From: Rummeliibacillus pycnus_B
Lineage (GTDB): Bacteria > Bacillota > Bacilli > Bacillales_A > Planococcaceae
Length of the DNA stretch: 64,000 bases
Direction of reading: 5' to 3'
Assembly: GCF_050459865.1 (NCBI RefSeq)
Contig: NZ_JBCMNM010000015.1
Coordinates: forward strand, 62,001-126,000
Part shown: one piece after another, positions 43,515 to 51,166 of the stretch
Position numbering within the stretch: the first letter of the stretch is position 1
Layout: every line of letters begins with the position of its first letter
Notes under the pieces: generated by a model
Told to the model about the DNA's origin: nothing
What the model saw: only the letters and a program-made list of their open reading frames with translations
Databases searched by the model: none
Program-made: the position numbers and the translations under genes

Positions 43515-43575
43515 AGTAGAAAAGTGGAGTTGAATCCCCGATACTCCGGCTGAAAAAACGATTGCCGAGACCTCA
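43515..43575. repeat. Family 2 repeat (copy 3)
   Basis: GTAGAAAAGTGGAGTTGAAT and CCCCGATACTCCGGCTGAAA, followed by AAACG, resemble copies at 15604 and 33012. It lies in the 326-nt gap between panD and dinG; the rest of the gap shows no other feature I can support. Confidence 0.5.
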
Positions 43576-43804
43576 AAGAGAATATTTTCTGCAACGAAGC
43601 TAGCAAAGCAGGAGTAAGCACCTGAACTAGATCATTCATTACCAAACAATTTTGATAGGACTATTAAATTATTTATGGATGGTTTTGTGCTCAAATTACA
43701 TGAAATTTTATTCTTGATAAATGATCTTTTCTCAAACTCAGCTATTCCTCTCAAAATATGATAAAATCTTCATTATAACAAGTACGGAAAGTTGTGAAGA
43801 AAAA

Positions 43805-46585
43805 ATGGAAAGTCAAACTTACGCCATTGTCGATTTAGAAACAACGGGTCATTCCTCACAACAAGGAGACCGGATTATTCAAATCGCCGTAGTCTTGATG
43901 AAAGATTGGAGAGTTATCTCAACATACTCTTCTTTTGTGAATCCAGGTAAGAAAATACCTTACTTCATTCAAGATTTAACGCATATTACAGACAAAGATG
44001 TTCAAAATGCTCTTCCTTTTGAAGAACAAGCTGAGCAAATATATGAAATTCTGCAAGATACAGTTTTTGTTGCGCATAATACAGATTTTGACTTACCATT
44101 TCTACAGGCAGAATTTAAACGAGTAGGTTTACCGAAATGGTTCGGAAAACATATGGATACTGTTGAGTTATCGAAAATTCTTTTTCCGTCTGCATATAGT
44201 TTTAAATTACAAGATATCTCGATGGAACTAGGTATCCAATTAACAAATGCTCATCGTGCAGATGATGATGCATTAGCTACAGCTCATTTATTAAAAGCGT
44301 GTTGGGAAAAGCTTTTATCATTACCAAAAGCTACGATTGAGCAACTACATCAGAGATCATTTAACTTAAAATCCGATTTATCTCAACTGTTTTTAGATGC
44401 AATTCATATAAAAAGAAATCGGCCTAACGACACAGAAAGTCATTTATATTATCGTGATATTGCTTTAAGACAACCTAAAGTAACAGATAAAACAGATAGC
44501 GAAAATCTTTATTATCCTTCTACTTTTCAAGAAAAGGAAAAATTATTTGAAGCAGCATTCGATAGATTTGAAGTACGTCCAGACCAATTCAAAATGATGG
44601 ATGCAGTGTGGCAATCACTCGTTACAAAACAAGAAATAATGACGGAAGCTTCGACTGGGATTGGCAAGACACTTGCTTATTTGATTCCATCTATTATTTA
44701 TGCTAAAAAGAATCGTTGTACTGTGGGAATTAGTACGTATACCTCGCATTTATTGGATCAATTATTACAAGAAGAATTACCGAAAGCAGAAGCTATATTA
44801 AGAACTAAGGTTTCTATAGCTGTTGTGAAAGGTATGGAACACTATGTTGATGTTGACCGTTTTTGTGATCTTCTACAAGTAAGGGATGATTCTTATGATG
44901 AAAACTTTACGAAGATGCAAATGATTGTTTGGTTACAAGGTACAGAAACAGGTGATCTTGGTGAAATAACATTATCTGGAGGCGGACAGTATTTTATCGA
45001 TAAAATTCGCCGAACTCAAACAACGGTTGAAACTCATCATAAGAATGCATTCGATTTCTATATGCAAGCACTTTCGTATTGTAAAGAAGCAGACTTAGTT
45101 ATAACGAATCATGCAATGATATTAGCAGATCTAGGTAGGGAAAATCCTGTATTAAAGCACTTGAATGGTTGGATATTAGATGAAGGTCATCAATTTTTAC
45201 AGGCAGCAACATTAAAAGACGAGAAGATTTTCTCCTATACACAATGGAAGTATTTATTTGGTCAAATAGGATCTGCGGAAACACATAACATTGAACATCC
45301 ATTTTATCTTGGTATGAAAGAAGAAGATAAGATTCCTTTTAGACAATTAACAGCTTTAGAAGCACAATTTCAAGATATGGTTAATCTGTTTGATCGTGCA
45401 ATTAATCAACTAATACAGAAGTTTCAATTACAAAAAAATAAAAGTCGACAACATAAGCAAAGTTTTTTATTATCAAACATCGAATTAACGCAACCTTTTA
45501 GTGAAGAATTTAGTCGTAAAATTACACACTGGCTAAAACTTGCTGATTCTATAACAACAACCTATTTGAGGTATCCAGATGAATTGTCAATAAAACATAA
45601 AGCAAATCTAACGGATTGGCAATATCAGCTAAGAGAACTAAAAATACGTTCTGCAGAATGGGATGCTATTTTCTTACGACACCAAGTAAACGATAGTGCT
45701 TGGCTGGAAATAGATACCAGAAGTTTACCAGGAAGTCTTCATATATATAAAAGACCGGTTCGAGTAGAAGATTCAGTTACGAATGTCTTACAATCTTTCC
45801 GTCATAAGACAGGGATTGTTTGGACTTCTGGTACATTGACAGTACCCAATGACATGCGTTTTATCGCGCAACAACTAGGATTATCAGATCATGTCCCTCT
45901 TTATCAATTTCAAGCACCAAAATCTTATTATGATGGTGCAAATGTATATATAGTGGATGATATGCCTGATATAAAGAAGGTAACACAGACCGCATATATT
46001 GAAGCAGTAGCAGAAGCCATCGTACAAACTGTAATAGCAACTGAAGGTCGATGTTTTGTATTATTTACAGCTCAAGATATGCTCCGTAAAACAGTCGAAT
46101 TAATTCAAGAAACAGGTACATTAGACGACTATATGCTTTTTGCTCAAGGAATATCCTCAGGTAGCCGTATGCGTTTGTTGAAAATGTTTCAACGATTTGA
46201 ACATTCTGTTTTGTTTGGCACGAATAGTTTTTGGGAAGGTGTAGATGTACCAGGTGATGCATTATCAGCTGTCATTGTTGTACGTTTACCATTTTCTTCA
46301 CCAGAAGATCCGTTTTTTAAGGCAAGATCCGAGCGGTTAACAAGCAGAGGTTTGAATTCATTTTACAAGTTATCTTTACCAGAAGCTATTTTACGATTTA
46401 AACAAGGTTTTGGTAGATTAATCCGTTCTTCACATGATAAAGGAGTGTTTATAGTCCTTGATCGACGCATTGAAACGAAGTCATATGGACCGGAATTTAT
46501 CAAGGCATTACCTGACATTCCAGTAAAAAAAGTATCACTTGAACATATGGTCTTCGAATTAGAAGATTGGTATAATAAAAAATAA
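43805..46585 (+). CDS. dinG: DinG-type exonuclease/helicase-like protein
   Basis: 926 residues from the ATG at 43805 (B. subtilis YpvA/DinG has 931); the frame is open back to 43721, but only the later start gives the usual N-terminus 'YAIVDLETTG'. Residues 1-180 form a DnaQ-like 3'-5' exonuclease with D10 and E12, VAHNTDFD and HRADDDALA. An XPD-like region follows with Walker A EASTGIGKT and a DEGH box. The four-cysteine Fe-S cluster of E. coli DinG is not seen; in S. aureus DinG without the cluster was reported to act as a nuclease, so helicase activity is uncertain. Confidence 0.92.
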   Translation: MESQTYAIVDLETTGHSSQQGDRIIQIAVVLMKDWRVISTYSSFVNPGKKIPYFIQDLTHITDKDVQNALPFEEQAEQIYEILQDTVFVAHNTDFDLPFLQAEFKRVGLPKWFGKHMDTVELSKILFPSAYSFKLQDISMELGIQLTNAHRADDDALATAHLLKACWEKLLSLPKATIEQLHQRSFNLKSDLSQLFLDAIHIKRNRPNDTESHLYYRDIALRQPKVTDKTDSENLYYPSTFQEKEKLFEAAFDRFEVRPDQFKMMDAVWQSLVTKQEIMTEASTGIGKTLAYLIPSIIYAKKNRCTVGISTYTSHLLDQLLQEELPKAEAILRTKVSIAVVKGMEHYVDVDRFCDLLQVRDDSYDENFTKMQMIVWLQGTETGDLGEITLSGGGQYFIDKIRRTQTTVETHHKNAFDFYMQALSYCKEADLVITNHAMILADLGRENPVLKHLNGWILDEGHQFLQAATLKDEKIFSYTQWKYLFGQIGSAETHNIEHPFYLGMKEEDKIPFRQLTALEAQFQDMVNLFDRAINQLIQKFQLQKNKSRQHKQSFLLSNIELTQPFSEEFSRKITHWLKLADSITTTYLRYPDELSIKHKANLTDWQYQLRELKIRSAEWDAIFLRHQVNDSAWLEIDTRSLPGSLHIYKRPVRVEDSVTNVLQSFRHKTGIVWTSGTLTVPNDMRFIAQQLGLSDHVPLYQFQAPKSYYDGANVYIVDDMPDIKKVTQTAYIEAVAEAIVQTVIATEGRCFVLFTAQDMLRKTVELIQETGTLDDYMLFAQGISSGSRMRLLKMFQRFEHSVLFGTNSFWEGVDVPGDALSAVIVVRLPFSSPEDPFFKARSERLTSRGLNSFYKLSLPEAILRFKQGFGRLIRSSHDKGVFIVLDRRIETKSYGPEFIKALPDIPVKKVSLEHMVFELEDWYNKK

Positions 46586-46790
46586 AAGCGGAACGTATCA
46601 AGCCCTCGACTAGCGGTGGTAGACTCGAATTGAAAGCGTCTTATTAGCTTTCGACCGAGAGAGTGTTTCAAGAAAGATAACGTAAACCGTCGAGTCCTTC
46701 GACAAAAGCTATAGAGATGGTTCACTACATGTGAACCATCAAGGGGCTTGTGTTTGTAACTAGATAAGAATAAAAGCGGTAAAGGCTCGT
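46586..46790 (-). repeat. Family 1 repeat, minus orientation
   Basis: On the minus strand CTCTCGGTCGAAAGCT, then ACGCTTTC.ATTCGAG and the end GTTCCGCTTTT match the units at 6807-7050. It fills the 238-nt gap between dinG and ypmB, where B. subtilis has the small gene ypmA; no ypmA is seen. A hairpin GATGGTTCAC-TACAT-GTGAACCATC (about 46707-46731) lies within it. Confidence 0.6.
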
Positions 46791-46823
46791 TTATACGGGA
46801 TAAACGAAACATAAGGTGATATA

Positions 46824-47306
46824 ATGAAAAACTGGATAAAGTTCTTCTCTATTTTTTTACTAATATTATCATTAGTACTTATTGGTATAGTAGGGTGGAA
46901 ATCTTTTGCACCGATTTACAGTACAGAAAAGACTGCAAAAGCGGCTGTTTTGCAAAATCAGCAGTTAAAATCGGTGAGTGATACTTATGTGTATCATGGT
47001 AAAGATTCATATGTAACGGTTATTGGTGAAGATAGTAGTGGTAAGGAAAAAGCTGTTTTTGTTCCACAAGATAATCGTAAAGAAAAGCCAACGGAAGTTT
47101 TCATGAAAGACGGAATTTCAAAAAAAGAAGCTGTTGCCGAAGCATCCAAAAACGGTGATGTGAAGAAGATTCTTCATACAAAACTTGGTATAGAAAAACC
47201 AGGAGTCGTGTGGGAGATTACTTATATTAATAAACAAGATAAACTCAATTATGTTTACATTATGTTCGATGATGGACGTTGGTGGAAACGAATTTCGAAT
47301 TTATAA
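46824..47306 (+). CDS. ypmB: PepSY-domain membrane protein YpmB
   Basis: 160 residues with one N-terminal membrane segment (about 8-28, 'SIFLLILSLVLIGIVGW') and two PepSY-like repeats outside the membrane (about 35-85 and 95-155, ending 'YVYIMFDDGRWWKRIS'). AAGGTGATAT precedes the ATG. Function unknown; PepSY domains often restrain proteases. In B. subtilis aspB and asnS follow; here aspB is a ruin. Confidence 0.85.
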   Translation: MKNWIKFFSIFLLILSLVLIGIVGWKSFAPIYSTEKTAKAAVLQNQQLKSVSDTYVYHGKDSYVTVIGEDSSGKEKAVFVPQDNRKEKPTEVFMKDGISKKEAVAEASKNGDVKKILHTKLGIEKPGVVWEITYINKQDKLNYVYIMFDDGRWWKRISNL

Positions 47307-47421
47307 AATTTATAAGTATAATAAGGTTAGTCAATAACCTAACTTTAAAACTACTTACGAAATAACACCAGGCTAAGTAACATCGTTATGTCAGTTCTAT
47401 CTTAAATTATATGAAATTTAA

Positions 47422-47650
47422 CTAGTAATTTAACTCGTTTGTTTTATGTAAATAAGATTTATTTGAAATGGCAAAATTTTATGTTGGAATGATATTCTAA
47501 TCATTTTACACGAAATTTATGGAAAACTTGTATATAATGGTGTTAAGAACTTATCAATTGCAGCTACTTATTTAAGAGTACATAGCAATTGAAATTAGCG
47601 GAACTCAAGATACCGTAGAACAAATGAGAGATACAAGGAATCGTGTTTAA
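47422..47650 (+). pseudogene. aspB: Remnant of aspartate aminotransferase aspB
   Basis: Three frames carry adjacent pieces of an AspB-like protein. At 47422 'TSNLTRLFYVNKIYL' resembles PSNPTGxxYxxxEL. At 47465 'EMAKFYVG' continues, in another frame. From 47488 'NDILIILHEIYGKLVYNGVK' and 'NLSIAA' match the 'ILIVSDEIYEKLVYNG' region. From 47585 'AIEISGTQDTVEQMRDTRNR' matches a later part (GPQ..VEQMR). The roughly 60 residues between the last two pieces, which carry the PLP-binding lysine, are gone. Position between ypmB and asnS is that of aspB in B. subtilis. The alignment is from memory, so confidence is below certainty. Confidence 0.75.
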
Positions 47651-47791
47651 TTTATAAGTTTTACAAAAAATAATTTAAATTCTGTTTTTCCTTTTTTCGA
47701 GTGACATAGTTTATGAAATCTCATTGTCTAAAATAACTTGAATACACATTATTGGGCTACCTAATAGATGTTTGAAATACTGGAGGATAAT

Positions 47792-49087
47792 ATGAAAAAA
47801 ATTACAATTCAAGATATGCCAAAACATGTCGGCGAAACTGTAAAAATTGGCGCTTGGTTAGCAAATAAGCGCTCAAGCGGTAAAATCGCATTCTTACAAT
47901 TACGTGATGGATCAGGCTTTGTTCAAAGTGTTGTCGTAAAAGCAGATGTTTCAGAAGAGACTTTCTCTACTGCAAAATCAATTCATCAAGAAACTTCTCT
48001 ATATATTGTAGGTGAAGTAACAGAAGATTCTCGTTCATCATTTGGTTATGAACTCCAAGTTAAAGAAATCGAAGTTATTTCGGAAGCTAATGATTATCCA
48101 ATCACACCGAAAGAACATGGTGTCGAATTTTTAATGGATAATCGCCATTTATGGTTACGTTCTAAAAAACAACATGCTAATATGACAGTACGTAACGAAA
48201 TTATTCGCGCAACTTATGAATTCTTTAACGACAATGGCTTCAAAAAAGTAGATCCACCAATCTTAACTGGTTCGGCTCCTGAAGGAACTTCTGAATTATT
48301 CCATACAAAGTATTTTGATCAAGATGCATTTCTTTCTCAATCTGGTCAACTTTACATGGAAGCAGCAGCTATGGCAATGGGGAAAGTATTCTCATTTGGT
48401 CCAACATTCCGTGCTGAAAAATCTAAAACTCGTCGTCACTTGATCGAATTCTGGATGATTGAACCAGAAATGGCATTTGTTGAACATGATGAATCTCTTG
48501 AAGTTCAAGAACAATTTGTATCATACATCGTTCAATCAGTTCTAAAAAATTGCAAATTAGAATTAGAAATACTTGGTCGTGATACGTCTAAACTTGAAAA
48601 AGTACAAGCTCCATTCCCACGTATTTCTTATGATGATGCGATTGAATTATTACATGAAAAAGGCTTTAATGATATTAAATGGGGAGAAGACTTCGGTGCG
48701 CCACATGAAACAGCAATTGCTGAACATTTTGACAAACCAGTTTTCATCACTTGCTACCCAGTAGGTATTAAACCATTCTACATGCAACCACATCCTGATC
48801 GAGATGATGTTGTTCTTTGTGCAGATTTAATCGCTCCTGAGGGATATGGTGAAATTATTGGTGGTTCTGAACGTATTTGGAACTATGATTTAATGAAAGA
48901 ACGTATTGCAGCACATGGCCTAGATGAACAAGCATATGCATGGTATCTTGATTTACGTAAATATGGATCAGTGCCACACTCTGGCTTTGGTTTAGGACTA
49001 GAACGTACAGTTGCTTGGATTACAGGTGCAGAACATGTACGTGAAACAATTCCATTCCCACGTTTATTGAACAGAATTTATCCATAA
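47792..49087 (+). CDS. asnS: Asparaginyl-tRNA synthetase
   Basis: 431 residues, class IIb synthetase. N-terminal OB-fold for anticodon binding (about 18-100), then the catalytic core with motif 2 'FGPTFRAEKSKTRRHLIEFW' and motif 3 'GFGLGLERTVAWITG'. The ATG at 47792 follows TGGAGG; an in-frame ATG at 47768 has no ribosome site. I looked for a T-box leader upstream and saw none (no AGGGTGGNACCGCG-like sequence); the 480-nt space upstream is the aspB ruin. Confidence 0.95.
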   Translation: MKKITIQDMPKHVGETVKIGAWLANKRSSGKIAFLQLRDGSGFVQSVVVKADVSEETFSTAKSIHQETSLYIVGEVTEDSRSSFGYELQVKEIEVISEANDYPITPKEHGVEFLMDNRHLWLRSKKQHANMTVRNEIIRATYEFFNDNGFKKVDPPILTGSAPEGTSELFHTKYFDQDAFLSQSGQLYMEAAAMAMGKVFSFGPTFRAEKSKTRRHLIEFWMIEPEMAFVEHDESLEVQEQFVSYIVQSVLKNCKLELEILGRDTSKLEKVQAPFPRISYDDAIELLHEKGFNDIKWGEDFGAPHETAIAEHFDKPVFITCYPVGIKPFYMQPHPDRDDVVLCADLIAPEGYGEIIGGSERIWNYDLMKERIAAHGLDEQAYAWYLDLRKYGSVPHSGFGLGLERTVAWITGAEHVRETIPFPRLLNRIYP

Positions 49088-49125
49088 GTACAAAAAAATA
49101 TGTTATCTTTAAAACATTAACAAAA

Positions 49126-49160
49126 AACAAGAAGGATTGCTTAAGCAATTCTTCTTGTTC
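49126..49160 (+). terminator. Hairpin after asnS
   Basis: AACAAGAAGGATTGC (49126-49140) pairs with GCAATTCTTCTTGTT (49145-49159, one mismatch). The T tract is poor, so it may only partly terminate before dnaD. Confidence 0.55.
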
Positions 49161-49186
49161 AATTTAAAATAAAGGGGAGTTCGACG

Positions 49187-49921
49187 ATGATGAATGAAGC
49201 AGAGCGGCTCCAAACTTGGATTGAGCGGGGAAGTGTCAATATTTCTCAGCTTTTTTTTCAGTTTTATAAGGAGTTGCAAATTTCAGATACTGAAGCCATG
49301 CTAATTATGCATTTGAATGCTTTTCTTGAAGATGGAAATGAATTCCCTACGCCTGCTAATATTACACAACGTATGAATTTGACTGAAGATAGGATTTCCG
49401 AAAATTTGCAACGTCTAATGCAAAAAGGATTTATGGAAATTCACCAAAAGTTAGATGATCAAGGTGTGCTATACGAAGTCATTAATTTAATGCCACTGTG
49501 GAGAAGACTTCTTGATTGTGTAGTAGTTAAAAATGAAAAAAATGAAAAAGAAATGACAAAGTTAAAAGAAGGAAACTTATTCCAACTTTTTGAACAAGAG
49601 TTTGGACGTTTTTTATCTCCAATGGAAACTGAAATGATTTCTATGTGGTTAGATCAAGATGAACATTCTCCAGAAGTCATCCGCAAAGCATTAATGGAAG
49701 CAGTTTTATCACAAAAGCTTAGTTTACGTTATATTGATCGAATTCTTTTTGAATGGAAAAAGAATAATGTTAAAACAACAAAAGACGCAGATAACGTATC
49801 AAAGCAATTTCGTAAAAATACTATACAAAAAAATACAGCTCAACCTGAGAAAAAAGGAACAGATCAAAAACCACCATCGAGTAACGTCCCTTTTTACAAT
49901 TGGTTAGATCGTCATCAGTAA
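49187..49921 (+). CDS. dnaD: DNA replication initiation protein DnaD
   Basis: 244 residues: N-terminal winged-helix oligomerisation domain (about 15-115) and C-terminal DnaB_2 domain (about 128-205) with the YxxxIxxxW-type motif in 'SLRYIDRILFEWKKNNVKT', then a charged, disordered tail. DnaD acts with DnaB and DnaI in helicase loading at oriC and at stalled forks. AAGGGGAG precedes the ATG; a second ATG follows directly. nth is 14 nt downstream. Confidence 0.93.
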   Translation: MMNEAERLQTWIERGSVNISQLFFQFYKELQISDTEAMLIMHLNAFLEDGNEFPTPANITQRMNLTEDRISENLQRLMQKGFMEIHQKLDDQGVLYEVINLMPLWRRLLDCVVVKNEKNEKEMTKLKEGNLFQLFEQEFGRFLSPMETEMISMWLDQDEHSPEVIRKALMEAVLSQKLSLRYIDRILFEWKKNNVKTTKDADNVSKQFRKNTIQKNTAQPEKKGTDQKPPSSNVPFYNWLDRHQ

Positions 49922-49935
49922 AAGGAGGATTGTAA

Positions 49936-50595
49936 ATGTTATCGAAAAAGCAATGGGAATTTTGTTTAGATGAAATGGAAAAAATGTTCCCTGAAGCACA
50001 CTGTGAATTAATACATGACAATCCGTTTGAACTGACAATCGCAACATTACTTTCAGCACAATGTACAGATGTATTAGTTAATAAAGTAACTGCTACCTTA
50101 TTTAAAAAATATAAAAAGCCTGAAGACTATTTAGCTGTTCCATTAGAAGAACTTGAACAAGATATTCGTTCAATTGGATTATATCGAAGTAAGGCTAAAA
50201 ATATTCAAAAACTGTGTCAACGATTACTTGATGAATATAATGGTGTTATTCCAAATTCACGTGAAGAGCTAGTTACATTACCTGGGGTAGGGCGTAAAAC
50301 TGCCAATGTTGTATTATCTGTTGCTTTTAATCAGCCGGCTTTGGCAGTTGATACGCATGTAGAGCGTGTTACAAAACGTTTAGGGCTTTGTAAATGGAAG
50401 GATAGCGTTTTAGAAGTCGAACAAACTGTAATGAACAAGACTCCAATGGAAAAATGGTCTAAAACGCATCATCAGTTGATTTTCTTTGGTCGCTATCATT
50501 GTAAAGCACAAAACCCCAATTGTAACGCATGCCCATTATTTGATATTTGTCGAGAAGGGCAAAAGAGAGCAAAGAAAGGTCTTGTGAATAGATGA
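49936..50595 (+). CDS. nth: Endonuclease III
   Basis: 219 residues, bifunctional DNA glycosylase/AP lyase removing oxidised pyrimidines. Helix-hairpin-helix 'LPGVGRKTANVVLS', catalytic Asp in 'AVDTHVERV', catalytic Lys in GRKTAN, and a C-terminal [4Fe-4S] site C-x6-C-x2-C-x5-C ('CKAQNPNCNACPLFDIC'). AAAGGAGG precedes the ATG. Order dnaD-nth-ypoC is as in B. subtilis. Confidence 0.95.
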   Translation: MLSKKQWEFCLDEMEKMFPEAHCELIHDNPFELTIATLLSAQCTDVLVNKVTATLFKKYKKPEDYLAVPLEELEQDIRSIGLYRSKAKNIQKLCQRLLDEYNGVIPNSREELVTLPGVGRKTANVVLSVAFNQPALAVDTHVERVTKRLGLCKWKDSVLEVEQTVMNKTPMEKWSKTHHQLIFFGRYHCKAQNPNCNACPLFDICREGQKRAKKGLVNR

Positions 50596-50939
50596 TTGAA
50601 TGTAAGAAAGAGGCCATTACAAAAGAAATTGTGGATGCTTGGATGAATCAGTGGGAAACATTTCGTCAATCCATACATCAATCTCATTCAGCAAGAGATG
50701 GCAATGCGAAAGAAATCATGTTAAAAGCTATTCAATTATATGAATCTTTCGTGGTAAGCGCATCTGTTGGACACGATGTGTTTCAAGAAAATGAGCAATA
50801 TGAAATTTTACCAATTAATGCAGTAGAGCGATTATCTTTTATTAAGACACGTCCGGGACAATATGCATGTTATCGTCAATTGGATGAGTTATTTCTCGAA
50901 ACGAAAAAAAGATGTGCAAGATTGCGTTTGAAACTGTAA
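50592..50939 (+). CDS. ypoC: Conserved protein YpoC
   Basis: 115 residues, helical, overlapping the nth stop by 4 nt (ATGA). 'INAVERLSFIKTRPGQYACY' is the best-conserved stretch of the family. No catalytic motif seen. It matches B. subtilis ypoC by position and size. Function unknown; coupling to nth suggests a DNA-related role at most. Confidence 0.82.
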   Translation: MIECKKEAITKEIVDAWMNQWETFRQSIHQSHSARDGNAKEIMLKAIQLYESFVVSASVGHDVFQENEQYEILPINAVERLSFIKTRPGQYACYRQLDELFLETKKRCARLRLKL

Positions 50940-50959
50940 TAAAAGAATGAGAAAAGTTA

Positions 50960-50993
50960 GAACCAACGAAATTTGTTTCGTTGGTTCTTTTCG
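50960..50993 (+). terminator. Terminator after ypoC
   Basis: GAACCAACGAAA (50960-50971) pairs perfectly with TTTCGTTGGTTC (50976-50987), then TTTTC. Confidence 0.85.
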
Positions 50994-51110
50994 TAATATG
51001 GTATTAGATATTTACAAGAAGCTGTTTTCGCAATTTTAAGCGCTTGTTAATCGTGAAATCACAAGTGTATTTCAAGAAATTTCAAATTACCTTCCAATTA
51101 TATGAAAGTG

Positions 51111-51163
51111 AAAAAAGGGGCTACCCAATAATCGGTCAACACCGATTCTTTGGGTAAGCCCCT
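51111..51163 (-). terminator. Terminator of ponA
   Basis: On the minus strand GGGGCTTACCCAA pairs with TTGGGTAGCCCC, with a smaller hairpin (AATCGGTGTTGACCGATT) at its tip, followed by TTTTTTC. Confidence 0.85.
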
Positions 51164-51166
51164 TTC

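Noticed and set aside
46363..46812. Minus-strand 149-codon frame over the end of dinG
   Set aside because: It spans dinG antisense sequence and the family 1 repeat; no start signal or recognisable product.
47307..47791. T-box leader for asnS
   Set aside because: The AGGGTGGNACCGCG core and a typical specifier stem are not present; the stretch is better explained by aspB remnants.
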